Source: JABFRZ01 sp031413955
GTDB lineage: Bacteria > Planctomycetota > UBA1135 > GCA-002686595
DNA: 19,309 nucleotides
Assembly: GCA_031413955.1 (NCBI GenBank)
Contig: JANOGB010000194.1
Location: forward strand, 1 to 19,309
Reading direction: 5' to 3'
Positions within the stretch are counted from its first letter, which is position 1. Each line of letters starts with the position of its first letter. Shown here piece after piece: positions 9,751 to 17,164 of the stretch. The notes below the pieces were generated by a model that saw only the letters and a list, made by a program, of their open reading frames with translations, did no database searches and was not told where the DNA came from. The position numbers and the translations under genes are program-made.

Positions 9751-12700
9751 CTACTTGCTCGCGCGCCGGGCGCTCAGCGCGCGCTCGAGCTCCTCCAGGT
9801 CCTGCACGCCGTGCGCCTTCAACCAGCGCAGCTCGCGCTCGGCGCCTGCGAGGTCGCCCTGGGCCACCTGCACCAGGGCCAGATTGAAGTGCGCGTCGGC
9901 GTGTGCGGGCTGCAGCGCGAGGGCCTTTCCGTAGAGCTCCCTGGCCTCGGCGTTTCGTTCCTGGCGCTGCAAGATCACCGCCCAGTCGAAGAGCGCTCCG
10001 AAGTGGCGCGGGTCGGCGGCCAGCGCGCGCTGAAAGAACTTCTCGGCTTCTTCCAGGCGCCCTTCGACGGCGCTCCGGCGCCCGAAGTCTTGCAGCAGAT
10101 CGGCCGGCGCCGTGCGCACCACGGCCAGGCGTCCGCGGGCGAACTCTCCTGCCGGCTCCTCCAGACCCCGGGCACGCAGCCGGCTCTCGAAGAAATCGGC
10201 GTCGCTCGGGAGACCCGGGAACATCCAGCGCCCGGGAAAGGGCGAGGCCGCGTCGAACAGCGCGCCCTCACCCAGCTCGCAAAGGGCGCGGTCGGCCAGC
10301 AGCTGCTCGGCCGTCACTGGGCCGAGATAGAGCACGCGCAGCGCGCCGTTCGCATCCACCAGGAAGCTCGCAGGCAACGGCAGCCGCCGCTCGCGATCCA
10401 GCAGGATGCACTGCAACGCGTCCAGGAGCTCGAGCGTCGCCGGCGTGGCAGTAGCCCAGGGAAAGGGCCACTCGCGCTCGCGCAGGAAGGCGGCCGCGCG
10501 CGCCTGTTCCTCGAGCGGCTCGACCGAGAGCGCCAGGGGTGCCAGGCCGGCGCGCTCGAGCTCGGCCGCGTGGCCAGCGAGTTCTTCGAGCTCACCGGCG
10601 CAGGGCGCGCAGGTGGTCGAGAAGAGCTCGAGCAACACCGTCTTGCCCGTCCCGCTGCCCTCCCCGCCCGCCTTCAGCCCGAAGAGCCGCAGGGTCCTGC
10701 CATCCTCGGCCACCACCTCCAGGCGCGGCAAGTTCACGGGCCGCACGAGCGGAACGCGCGCGGTGAGCGAGACGGGCGGCGCGACGGGAGTCGACACCGC
10801 AAGGGGCTTGGCGCGCGTCAACGGCAAGGACTCGGCGCGGCCGCTGCCTTGCACGAGGCGCCACGCTTTTCCGGGCTCGACGCCACGGAACGGCTCCTCC
10901 TCGCCGCCCGGCCAGGTGACCAGGACCCCGGTGAGCTTCGAGGAGCCCGCCCCCAGTCCGACCGTGAGACGCGTGGAGGATTGCGCCAGGTATCCTTCGC
11001 CGGCACGCACGCCGCGCAGGAGCGTGCGCACGGCCCCGCCCCGTTCTTCCAGGGTCAGCTCGACGCGCGCTCCGATCGCGTCCCGATTGGCGCGCGTGCC
11101 GCGCAGCTCGAGCGTCACGCTGGCATTCGAGGTGCCCTGGTCGTTGCGCAGGAAACGCACGCGCGGCGCGGTGCGATTCGTGAGGAAGACGTCCAGGTCG
11201 CCGTCGCCGTCCCAGTCGGCCAGGGCCTGCCCGCGCGCATCGTCCGCGAAGTCGAAACCGGTGGCGGCCGAGACGTTGGCGAAGCCCGCGCCCGCGAGGT
11301 TGAGGAAGGCGCAGTTCTGCTCGCGGCCGGACCAGGAGTAGCCCCGGCGCAGGAGCTTGTTCAGCGCCGACCAGGACGCCCGGTAGCGCGCGGCAGCGTC
11401 CTCCGCGGGCGCAGCCTCGAGCGGGGATTGCGACACGACCTGCCGCCAGAAGAAGCTTCACAAGTCGTCGCTGAGCTCCTCCGTCAGGAAGCCGTTGGGC
11501 GACAGCAGGTCCTGCCAGCCGTCGTTGTTCAGGTCGGAGAACAGCGCGCCCCAGGCCCAGCGGCCCATGGCCACGTCCAGGGGACTGGGCGGTGTCACGT
11601 CGCGGAAGGTGCCGTCGCCCTGGTTGCGATAGAGCGTGTTGCCGCGCGCGTGGCGCTGGTAGTGCGCGCGCACCTCCGCAGGTGCCTCGTGCTGGAAGCG
11701 CTCCTGGAAGGCGATGCGGTTGCCGGCCGAGGAGTACATGTTGCTCACGTACAGGTCGAAGCGCCCGTCGCCATCGTAGTCGCCCCAGCTGACGCCCATG
11801 CCGGCCGAGATGTCGTCCGCGCCGCTCTCCGTGCTCACGTCGCGGAACGTGCCGCCGTCGTTCCGGTACAGGTTGTCGCGCCCGAAATCGTTGGCGACGT
11901 AGAGGTCGGGGTCGCCGTCCAGGTCGTAGTCCTCGAACGACGCCGCGAAGCTGAAACGACGGTTGTTCTGGTCGAGTCCGCGCGCAACGGTCGCGTCGAT
12001 GAAGATCCAGTCGCCGCGGTTCTCGAAGAGCTTGTTGGGCTTGCCGTTCTGGGCGTCGTGGTACGGCACGGGCAAGGCCGAGTGGTCGTAGGGCGAGGCG
12101 TAGGCGCAGGCATAGAGGTCCAGGTCGCCGTCGAGATCGATGTCGGCGGCAGCCAGCGAGGTCGTGTCGGGCGCCTCGAACGCGGCCTGCAGCCAGAAGC
12201 GCGCGTGGCCGTCGTTGGCCAGCAAAAGCAGCCGATCGGCGGCGTTCACGACCAGGTCGCGATCGCCGTCGCCGTCGAGATCGATCAGCAGCGCCGAGCG
12301 CGAAAAGTCGAGCAGGTCGACCCCGGCCTCGGCCGAACGGTCGACCACCGTGCCGTCCGGGCGGTGCAGGAAGAGCTTGTTCGGCAGGCCGCCGGGCTGG
12401 CACAGGTACAGGTCCTCGAGGCCGTCCCCGTCGACGTCGCCGAGCGCGATCCCGGCCGCGTGCCCGAGCAGCGGGACGCCGAGGCGCGTGTCGAGCCGCG
12501 CGCGCCAGCTCGAGAGCCCGGGTACGAGCTGCTCCTGCCAGGCCGGGTTGGCGCCGAAGACACTCGCGCTGCAATCCGCGAAGAGCGCAGCGGAGCCCCG
12601 TGCCTCGACCTCCGCCTGGTCCAGGAAGCGCACGCCGGCGAGCTCCGGCAGCGCCTTGCCGCTCGGATCCTCGCGCCAGCGACATTCCCACCAGCTGCTG

Positions 12701-13239
12701 GACTGCACGACCTGCCCTTCTCCGTGGGCGCCGAGGACGAGCAGCGCCTGGGTGACGAGCCCGCCGCTCTGCGTCTCCACGTGCACGAACTTGAACTTGG
12801 CGTGGATCTCGTGCGCGCCCGCGACGAGCGCGCCGAGATGCCGCAAGAATCCCGCGCGCTCGGTCTCGAGCTCTTCGCGCGCGGCCGCCGGCGCGCGCAC
12901 GCGGAACACCTCGTCCACGAACGTGTCCGCCAGCCGGGCGGGAAGCCGTGCGCGGAAGTCGGGCGCGAAGACTCCCGCCAGGAGCTGCTCGGCGTCGCCC
13001 GCGCTCGTCTCCAGGGCCTTGGCGATCTTCTTGAGCTGCGCACTGGCCGCGTCGGAACGCACCTCGCTGCTCCACCCTTCCACGCGCGGGTCCAGGGTCG
13101 CGAGGCACTTCCGCAGCGGCTCGCTCAAGCGCTCGAAGGGGTCACCGGGAAGCACCTCCAGCTCGTCCTGAGCTTGCAGGACTCCGAGCACGAGCCAGGC
13201 AGCAGAAGCGCGGGCCAGGAAGAGGTGCATCCGCTCCAT
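9751..13239 (-). CDS. CRTAC1-like FG-GAP / ASPIC-UnbV protein with thioredoxin-like and TPR domains; in-frame TGA, probable selenoprotein
   Basis: The frame runs from ATG 13239 to TAG 9751 with one internal TGA at 11458-11460 (codon 594); read through, it gives 1162 residues. Order: signal peptide (1-23, cleavage near LQAQ); an unassigned region (24-240); FG-GAP/VCBS repeats with DxDGDG loops (about 245-590); the junction PNGFLTEELSDDL-(TGA)-SFFWRQVV; one more FG-GAP unit (about 640-690); an ASPIC/UnbV domain (about 710-806); a TlpA-like domain with TTCAPC (C877, C880); TPR repeats (about 1045-1146). The two halves are complementary parts of one family architecture, in the same frame, and eight family-like codons lie between the TGA and the first possible restart, GTG 11436. 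A SECIS-like hairpin follows the TGA. I therefore infer selenocysteine at 594. Alternatives are a nonsense mutation, a sequencing error, or two separate genes (11458-13239 and 9751-11436). Function is unproven; export and redox chemistry are inferred. Confidence 0.8.
11430..11446 (-). promoter_or_regulatory. Candidate bacterial SECIS hairpin downstream of the in-frame TGA
   Basis: The minus-strand RNA reads GCGGCA-GGUCG-UGUCGC. The arms pair over six positions including one G-U, leaving the pentaloop GGUCG. Seventeen nucleotides separate the UGA (11458-11460) from the first loop G. Known bacterial SECIS elements have the apical loop roughly 16-37 nt after the UGA with a G among the first loop bases. 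As I recall it, the E. coli fdhF element has GCA-GGUC-UGC at its tip, about 18 nt from its UGA. The match of GCAGGUC and the spacing is close. The lower stem is weak here. The in-frame GTG at 11436 falls within the loop. Confidence 0.65.
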
Positions 13240-13258
13240 GGTACGGCTTCGCCGTTCC

Positions 13259-13287
13259 TTGTTCGTTCTCGGGCCCGCCGGTAACCT
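13259..13287 (+). promoter_or_regulatory. Possible promoter for tRNA-Ser and the downstream cluster
   Basis: TTGTTC (13259-13264) and TAACCT (13282-13287) are separated by 17 bp and would start transcription about 7 nt before the mature tRNA 5' end. Each hexamer matches the sigma70 consensus at only about half its positions, so this is tentative. It lies in the 61-bp gap between the divergent CRTAC1-like gene and the tRNA. Confidence 0.3.
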
Positions 13288-13300
13288 GCCTCCCTCTTGC

Positions 13301-13391
13301 GGAGAGGTGGCCGAGCGGCCGAAGGCGCTTCATTGCTAATGAAGTGACTCCCAAAAGGGGTCCGCGGGTTCGAATCCCGCCCTCTCCGCCA
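13301..13391 (+). tRNA. tRNA-Ser (anticodon GCU)
   Basis: The acceptor arms GGAGAGG (13301-13307) and CCTCTCC (13381-13387) pair perfectly, followed by G73 and an encoded CCA (13389-13391). The anticodon arm is CTTCA / TTGCTAA / TGAAG, with anticodon GCT at 13335-13337, reading AGC and AGU. A long variable arm (around GACTCCC-AAAA-GGGGTC) identifies a class II tRNA, consistent with serine. The T arm GCGGG-TTCGAAT-CCCGC is canonical. The next gene starts 15 nt after the CCA, so co-transcription is likely. Confidence 0.97.
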
Positions 13392-13405
13392 CTACGCTGG
13401 AGCGC

Positions 13406-13930
13406 GTGGAAGGGCAGTTCCTCTTGCTCGTGCTCCTGCTCGCGCCGCTCACGGCGGCCTGCCGCGCGGAGCGCTACATGTCGATCACCTCCGCGCCGCC
13501 GGGCGCCGCGGTGCGCCTCGACGACCAGCCCGTCGGCGTCACGCCGGTGCGCGTGCCGTTCGAGCACTACGGCACACGCCGCTTGACGTTCTACCTGCCG
13601 GGCTACCGCACTGCATCGCGCAAGGTGCGCCTGCGGGCGCCGTGGCATGCGCGCTTCCCCGTGGACATCCTGACGGAAGTGTTGCTGCCCCTCGGCCTGA
13701 CGGATCGGCGCAGGGTCCACGAGGAACTGGTGCCCGGGCAAGAGGTCATGAGCGGCCCCAGCCTGCGCTCCGTGATCGAGCGCGCCAACTTCCTGCGCCA
13801 ATCCGGGCCCGAGGGGCCGCGGGATCTGCCGGAACTGACGCCCGCGATCGTGCCCAGCGAACCGGAGCCCCCTCCAGGGGCAGACGCCGAGACCCCGGAA
13901 CCGGACTCACAGGGCCCGCGCCTGCCGTGA
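13406..13930 (+). CDS. Small exported PEGA-domain protein
   Basis: This encodes 174 residues from a GTG start. A hydrophobic N-terminal segment (LLLVLLLAPLTAAC, ending at residue 19) is a signal peptide and possibly a lipoprotein signal, although Thr at -3 of the Cys makes the lipobox atypical. Residues about 24-76 form a PEGA domain: S-x-P-P-G-A-x-V-x-L-D-D-x-P-V-G-x-T-P and then a strand ending in LPGYR. PEGA domains are short beta folds common in surface proteins of several phyla. The C-terminal 40 residues are Pro/Glu-rich and probably disordered. The stop overlaps the GTG start of the MurD-type gene (GTGA), so the two are probably translationally coupled. GGAG four bases upstream of the GTG is the only visible ribosome-binding-like sequence. 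No enzymatic function is apparent. Confidence 0.8.
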   Translation: MEGQFLLLVLLLAPLTAACRAERYMSITSAPPGAAVRLDDQPVGVTPVRVPFEHYGTRRLTFYLPGYRTASRKVRLRAPWHARFPVDILTEVLLPLGLTDRRRVHEELVPGQEVMSGPSLRSVIERANFLRQSGPEGPRDLPELTPAIVPSEPEPPPGADAETPEPDSQGPRLP

Positions 13931-15318
13931 AACCGCCGGAGCCTTCGTGCGCCGCTCCCGCGCGGCACCGCGCTTTCGAAGGCCGAAGAGCGCTCGTGAT
14001 GGGCCTGGGCAGCTTCGGAGGCGGAGCGGGAGCCGCGCGCTATCTGGCAAGCCTGGGGGCCCGTGTCACGGTCACCGACCAGCGCTCGGCCTCGAGCCTG
14101 GCGCGCAGCCTGGAAGAGCTCGCCGACGTCCGCGTCGACTTCGTGCTGGGTGAACACCGGCGCGAGGACTTCGAACGCGCGGAGATCGTCGTGGTCAACC
14201 CGGCCGTGCGACCCGACCATCCGCTGCTCAGGACGGCGCGCGCCGCGGGGGCGCTGGTGAGCTCCGAGATGGAGCTGTTCCTGGAGGCCGTACGCGCACG
14301 CGTGGTCGCGATCACCGGGACGCAGGGCAAGAGCTCGACCGCGAATGCCACCCACGCCCTGTTGAAGCTCTGTGGTGCACGCGCACACCTGGGCGGGAAC
14401 ATCGGTGCCTCGCTGCTGCCGGCCCTGTCCGCGATCGGAACGGAGGACTTCGTCGTGCTCGAGCTCTCCTCCTACCAGCTCGAAGCGCTCTCTGGCGGCG
14501 CGGCCTCGGCGCGCGCCGAGGCCGTGGCGGTCGTGAACATCCTGCCGGACCACCTCGAGCGGCATGGCACGCTCGCGGCCTACGCCGCGGCGAAGCAGCG
14601 CATCCTCACCCTGCTCGAGCCCGGAGGCCACGCGCTCCTGCCCCTGGACGACGAGCGCTTCGCGGACTGGGAGGTCGCCGGAACGAAGCTCGGGTTCGCC
14701 ACGCGCGACACGGGTCGTGGGCTCTTCTTGCGCGCCGGCGAGTTCCGCCTGGACGACGAGGTGCTCGGGCGCGTCGAAGACCTGCAGCTGCCCGGAGACT
14801 TCCAGCGCGCGAACGCCCTGGTCGCGCTGGGTCTCGCGCGCAGCCTGGGCCAGGCTCCCGCGGAGCTGGCGCGCGCCCTGCCCCATGTGCGTGGGCTGGA
14901 GCACCGGCTCCAGGATCTCGGGCTCTTCCGCGGACGACGGGTGATCGACAACGCCGTCTCGACCACGCCGGATTCGACCATCTCGGCCTTGCGCGCGCTG
15001 CCGGTGGGCACGGTGCTCGTGCTGGGCGGGAAGCAGAAGCGCTTGCCGCTGGACGAGCTTGCGCGCGTGGCGCGCGAGCGCGTCGCCGCCGCGGTCGCCT
15101 TCGGCGAAGCGGGCCCCGTCTTCGCGCAGGCGCTGCGCTCGGCGGGCGTTCCGGTCGAGGTCGTGCCCACGCTGGCCGAGGCCCTGCCTCTGGCTCTGGA
15201 GCGCGGCGCACCGGGAGCGCACGTGCTCTTCTCGCCCGCGGGCTCGAGCTTCGACGCCTACGCCAACTTCCAGGAACGGGCGGCGGCTCTGCGCGCGACG
15301 CTCCAGGGCCTGCGATGA
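13927..15318 (+). CDS. murD: MurD-type UDP-N-acetylmuramoyl-L-alanine--glutamate ligase
   Basis: This encodes 463 residues from GTG 13927, which overlaps the preceding stop. Starting further upstream would run through the PEGA gene, and the ATG at 13999 would remove the first beta strand. The N-terminal Rossmann part has GLGSFGGGAGAARYL and VTVTD. The ATP loop is GTQGKSS (131-137), where the family norm is GTNGK-S/T-T. ELSSYQLE (179), N-I-L-P-D-H-L-E-R-H-G (about 204-214), and the C-terminal GGKQK and SPAGSSFD-x-x-x-N-F are Mur ligase/MurD marks. It would add glutamate to UDP-MurNAc-L-Ala in the cytoplasm, for peptidoglycan. The DSKATN-like segment of E. coli MurD reads DNAVSTTP here, so substrate details, including D- versus L-Glu, are uncertain. 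It overlaps the next gene by ATGA. Confidence 0.88.
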   Translation: MKPPEPSCAAPARHRAFEGRRALVMGLGSFGGGAGAARYLASLGARVTVTDQRSASSLARSLEELADVRVDFVLGEHRREDFERAEIVVVNPAVRPDHPLLRTARAAGALVSSEMELFLEAVRARVVAITGTQGKSSTANATHALLKLCGARAHLGGNIGASLLPALSAIGTEDFVVLELSSYQLEALSGGAASARAEAVAVVNILPDHLERHGTLAAYAAAKQRILTLLEPGGHALLPLDDERFADWEVAGTKLGFATRDTGRGLFLRAGEFRLDDEVLGRVEDLQLPGDFQRANALVALGLARSLGQAPAELARALPHVRGLEHRLQDLGLFRGRRVIDNAVSTTPDSTISALRALPVGTVLVLGGKQKRLPLDELARVARERVAAAVAFGEAGPVFAQALRSAGVPVEVVPTLAEALPLALERGAPGAHVLFSPAGSSFDAYANFQERAAALRATLQGLR

Positions 15319-16238
15319 GAGCCTGGTCGGCCCCCGAGCTCGAGCCGCTCGTCGCGCGGCTCGCGCCCTATGCGCACGCTTCCTTCGAACGCGCGGCGGG
15401 GCTGGCGGCGCGCCTGCACGCCGAGGAGATCTCGCCCGAGCACTGGCTGGTGGCCTTGCTGGCCGACGAGGGTTGCGCGGCGACGCGCGCGGTGCTGCAC
15501 GCGTTCGCCGATCCGGAGACGATCGGTGTCGAGGTGCTGGCGCTGTGCGCAGGCATCATGGTCGTGGGCTCGGACCGTACCCTGCCCTTCTCGGTGCTCG
15601 GCGTCGAGGCGCTGCGCACGGCGCGCGCGGGTGCGGCGGCACGCGCCTGCACGCGCGTCGAGCCCAGCGACCTGTTCCAGGCGTCCGTCGTGCGCCTGAC
15701 GCCGGAGCTCCGCGCGCGGCTCGCGCTCCTGCCGGCAGCCGTGCTCGATCTGGGTGTGCGACCCTCGCCGCGGGAGGGTGGCGAGGGACTGCCCGCCGCG
15801 GGTCCCCTGTTCCGCCACTTCTCGGCCAACGCCCTGCGCGCGCTGGGCACGGGTGGCCGGGTGGCGGCTGCACTCGGGCGCGACGCCATCGGTCCTGCGC
15901 ACCTCGTGCTGGGTGCTCTCGAGGTGGACGATGAGCTACGCGAGCACACCGCCCTCACTCCGACCCGGGTGCGCATGGCGTGCTCGGGGCTGGACGAGGA
16001 TCGGACGCCGCTCCCGGAGCGCCGCCTGGGGGGGGACGAGCGCCTGCGCGCGCTCCTGGGGGAGATCCCACCCGGAGCCGGGACCCTGGACGTGGTCGGC
16101 TGGATGCTCGCGCGCGGCAGCGAGGAGTTGATCGCGCTCCTGCGGCGCCAGAAAGTGACCTCGGCCCTCCTCGAGCGCTGCCGCGGCGTCTACCAGGATC
16201 CCCCCCCCGCTCCCTACCCGGAAACGCCCGTCCGGTAG
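15315..16238 (+). CDS. Clp_N-like repeat protein without an ATPase domain
   Basis: This encodes 307 residues and starts by ATGA overlap with murD. Residues about 14-78 match one Clp N-terminal repeat: a helix of alternating Ala, then A-E-E-I-S-P-E-H-W-L-V-A-L-L. Residues about 89-125 (LPFSVLGVEALRTARAGAAA) align by eye with the second ClpC repeat, which begins LPFTPRAKKVLEL in the ClpC encoded 2 kb downstream. A third copy lies at about 165-222 (FSANALRAL ... IGPAHLVLGALE). No Walker motif, AAA+ domain, signal peptide or membrane segment is present. Clp_N domains bind adaptors, substrates or phosphoarginine in ClpC and ClpA, so an adaptor, decoy or stand-alone recognition role is possible but unproven. 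Pro-rich residues end the protein. Confidence 0.75.
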   Translation: MRAWSAPELEPLVARLAPYAHASFERAAGLAARLHAEEISPEHWLVALLADEGCAATRAVLHAFADPETIGVEVLALCAGIMVVGSDRTLPFSVLGVEALRTARAGAAARACTRVEPSDLFQASVVRLTPELRARLALLPAAVLDLGVRPSPREGGEGLPAAGPLFRHFSANALRALGTGGRVAAALGRDAIGPAHLVLGALEVDDELREHTALTPTRVRMACSGLDEDRTPLPERRLGGDERLRALLGEIPPGAGTLDVVGWMLARGSEELIALLRRQKVTSALLERCRGVYQDPPPAPYPETPVR

Positions 16239-16260
16239 TGGCCAGATTCTACCGGCTCCA

Positions 16261-16320
16261 GTTCCGGTCGAGGGCCGGACGAAAGTTCTCAGGAAGCGGG
16301 AGGTTCTCGACGACTGGAAC
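16261..16320 (+). promoter_or_regulatory. Imperfect inverted repeat and TATACC box upstream of mcsA
   Basis: GTTCCGGTCGAG (16261-16272) is complementary to CTCGAC-gac-TGGAAC (16306-16320) with one three-base bulge and one G-U pair. Ten bases further on, TATACC (16330-16335) resembles a -10 box, but no convincing -35 is seen at the right distance. The 154-bp gap contains nothing else I can support. It could be a terminator for the murD cluster, an operator, or a leader structure. Confidence 0.3.
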
Positions 16321-16392
16321 AGGGTGGGCTATACCTGAATGGGTCCGGTCACTCGGCAAGACGCGTGACATGACGAAGGTTCCGCCTCGGCG

Positions 16393-16911
16393 ATGATCAT
16401 CTGCGAGCTCTGCAAGAAGCAACCCGCGACGGTTCACGTCACGGAGATTGCCCGTTCCGCGCAGCAGTCTCAGGTGCTGCAGAAGCACATGTGTGAGGCC
16501 TGCGCGAGTTCCCTCGAGCTGCCCACCGCTCCGGTGGTGCTCGCCAAGGGCCCGCCCGACATCTGGAAGCTGCTGCGCCAATCGGCCCAGAAGGCGCGCG
16601 CCGAGGGCAGCCTGGCCTGTCCCCATTGCGGCATGTCCTTGGCCGAGTTCCGCAGCAAGGGGCGCTTCGGCTGTCCGAAGGACTACGAGGTCTTCCGCGC
16701 GCACATCGAGCCGTTGCTGCTGCGGGTGCACAACTCTCAGACGCACCGTGGCCGGCTTCCGGGGCGAGACGAGGTCACGCTCCAGCGTTCGCGACACCTG
16801 TCGGAGCTGCGCTCGAAGCTGGAGACCGCCATCCGCGAGGAGGCCTACGAGAGCGCAGCCCGGCTCCGCGACGAGATCCAGGAGCTGGAAGCGCCTCCGA
16901 AGGCCTCCTGA
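16393..16911 (+). CDS. mcsA: McsA-like zinc-finger and UVR-domain protein
   Basis: This encodes 172 residues. The N-terminus has paired cysteines CELC (C4, C7) and CEAC (C34, C37). A second zinc-type module follows, CPHCG (C76, C79) and RFGCPKDYEVF (C94), in which the usual last Cys is replaced by Asp97. Residues about 135-168 form a UVR motif (LRSKLETAIREEAYESAARLRDEI), a coiled-coil hairpin also found in UvrB and ClpC. In Firmicutes McsA activates the arginine kinase McsB and modulates the CtsR repressor and ClpC. Here clpC follows after 253 bp on the same strand, but no mcsB lies between them, so partnership with ClpC is inferred from context. The start ATG at 16393 is directly followed by the first CxxC. 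Confidence 0.85.
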   Translation: MIICELCKKQPATVHVTEIARSAQQSQVLQKHMCEACASSLELPTAPVVLAKGPPDIWKLLRQSAQKARAEGSLACPHCGMSLAEFRSKGRFGCPKDYEVFRAHIEPLLLRVHNSQTHRGRLPGRDEVTLQRSRHLSELRSKLETAIREEAYESAARLRDEIQELEAPPKAS

Positions 16912-16933
16912 ACTCGCGCACGAGCGCGACTCC

Positions 16934-16984
16934 ACCGGGCTGCTGGAAACACCGGGCCGCTGGAAACACGGGGCCGCTGGAAAA
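16934..16984 (+). repeat. Three 17-bp tandem repeats upstream of clpC
   Basis: Units at 16934-16950, 16951-16967 and 16968-16984 follow ACCGGGCTGCTGGAAAC with no spacer; unit 2 differs at one base and unit 3 at a few. Each contains CTGGAAA. The last copy supplies the likely -35 (TGGAAA) of the clpC promoter. They lie outside coding sequence, just after the mcsA stop. Confidence 0.75.
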
Positions 16985-17005
16985 GCGTCCCGGGTCGGGG
17001 ATAAT
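16978..17005 (+). promoter_or_regulatory. Probable sigma70-like promoter of clpC
   Basis: TGGAAA (16978-16983) and GATAAT (17000-17005) are spaced by 16 bp. GATAAT differs from the -10 consensus at one position and TGGAAA from TTGACA at two. A start near 17012 would leave a leader of about 150 nt. That leader contains an AAGGGG/CCCCTT inverted repeat (17060-17089) and a GGAG about 12 nt before the ATG. No CIRCE element or CtsR-type GGTCAAA repeat was seen. Confidence 0.5.
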
Positions 17006-17164
17006 GGCCAGCCGTTTCCCCGGGTTGGTGCCGCGCCCTAGCGCTCCGGTCGTGGACCGAAGGGGATGACGGTCAACCCCGGCCCCCTTGAAGGTCGAAG
17101 ACGTAGGGACCATCCCCAGGCGTCCTCGAGACCCCCCTCGTCCGCGACGGAGCCAGACAAGCCC

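Noticed and set aside
9737..9751. GGGGCCGGCCGGTCCC palindrome after the CRTAC1-like stop codon
   Set aside because: It is short, has no T tract, and GC palindromes are expected by chance in this composition.
13142..13801. Minus-strand open frame of 219 codons crossing the tRNA
   Set aside because: It contains GGIRTRG and its flanks, a well-known false protein from antisense tRNA-Ser, and overlaps two better-supported genes.
13642..13926. Upstream extension of the MurD frame from 13642
   Set aside because: It overlaps the PEGA gene, encodes an Arg/Pro/Gly-rich sequence unlike MurD, and adds nothing to the fold. GTG 13927 fits the stop-start overlap.
16912..17164. CIRCE or CtsR operator upstream of clpC
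   Set aside because: Neither the TTAGCACTC inverted repeat nor GGTCAAA-type direct repeats are present.
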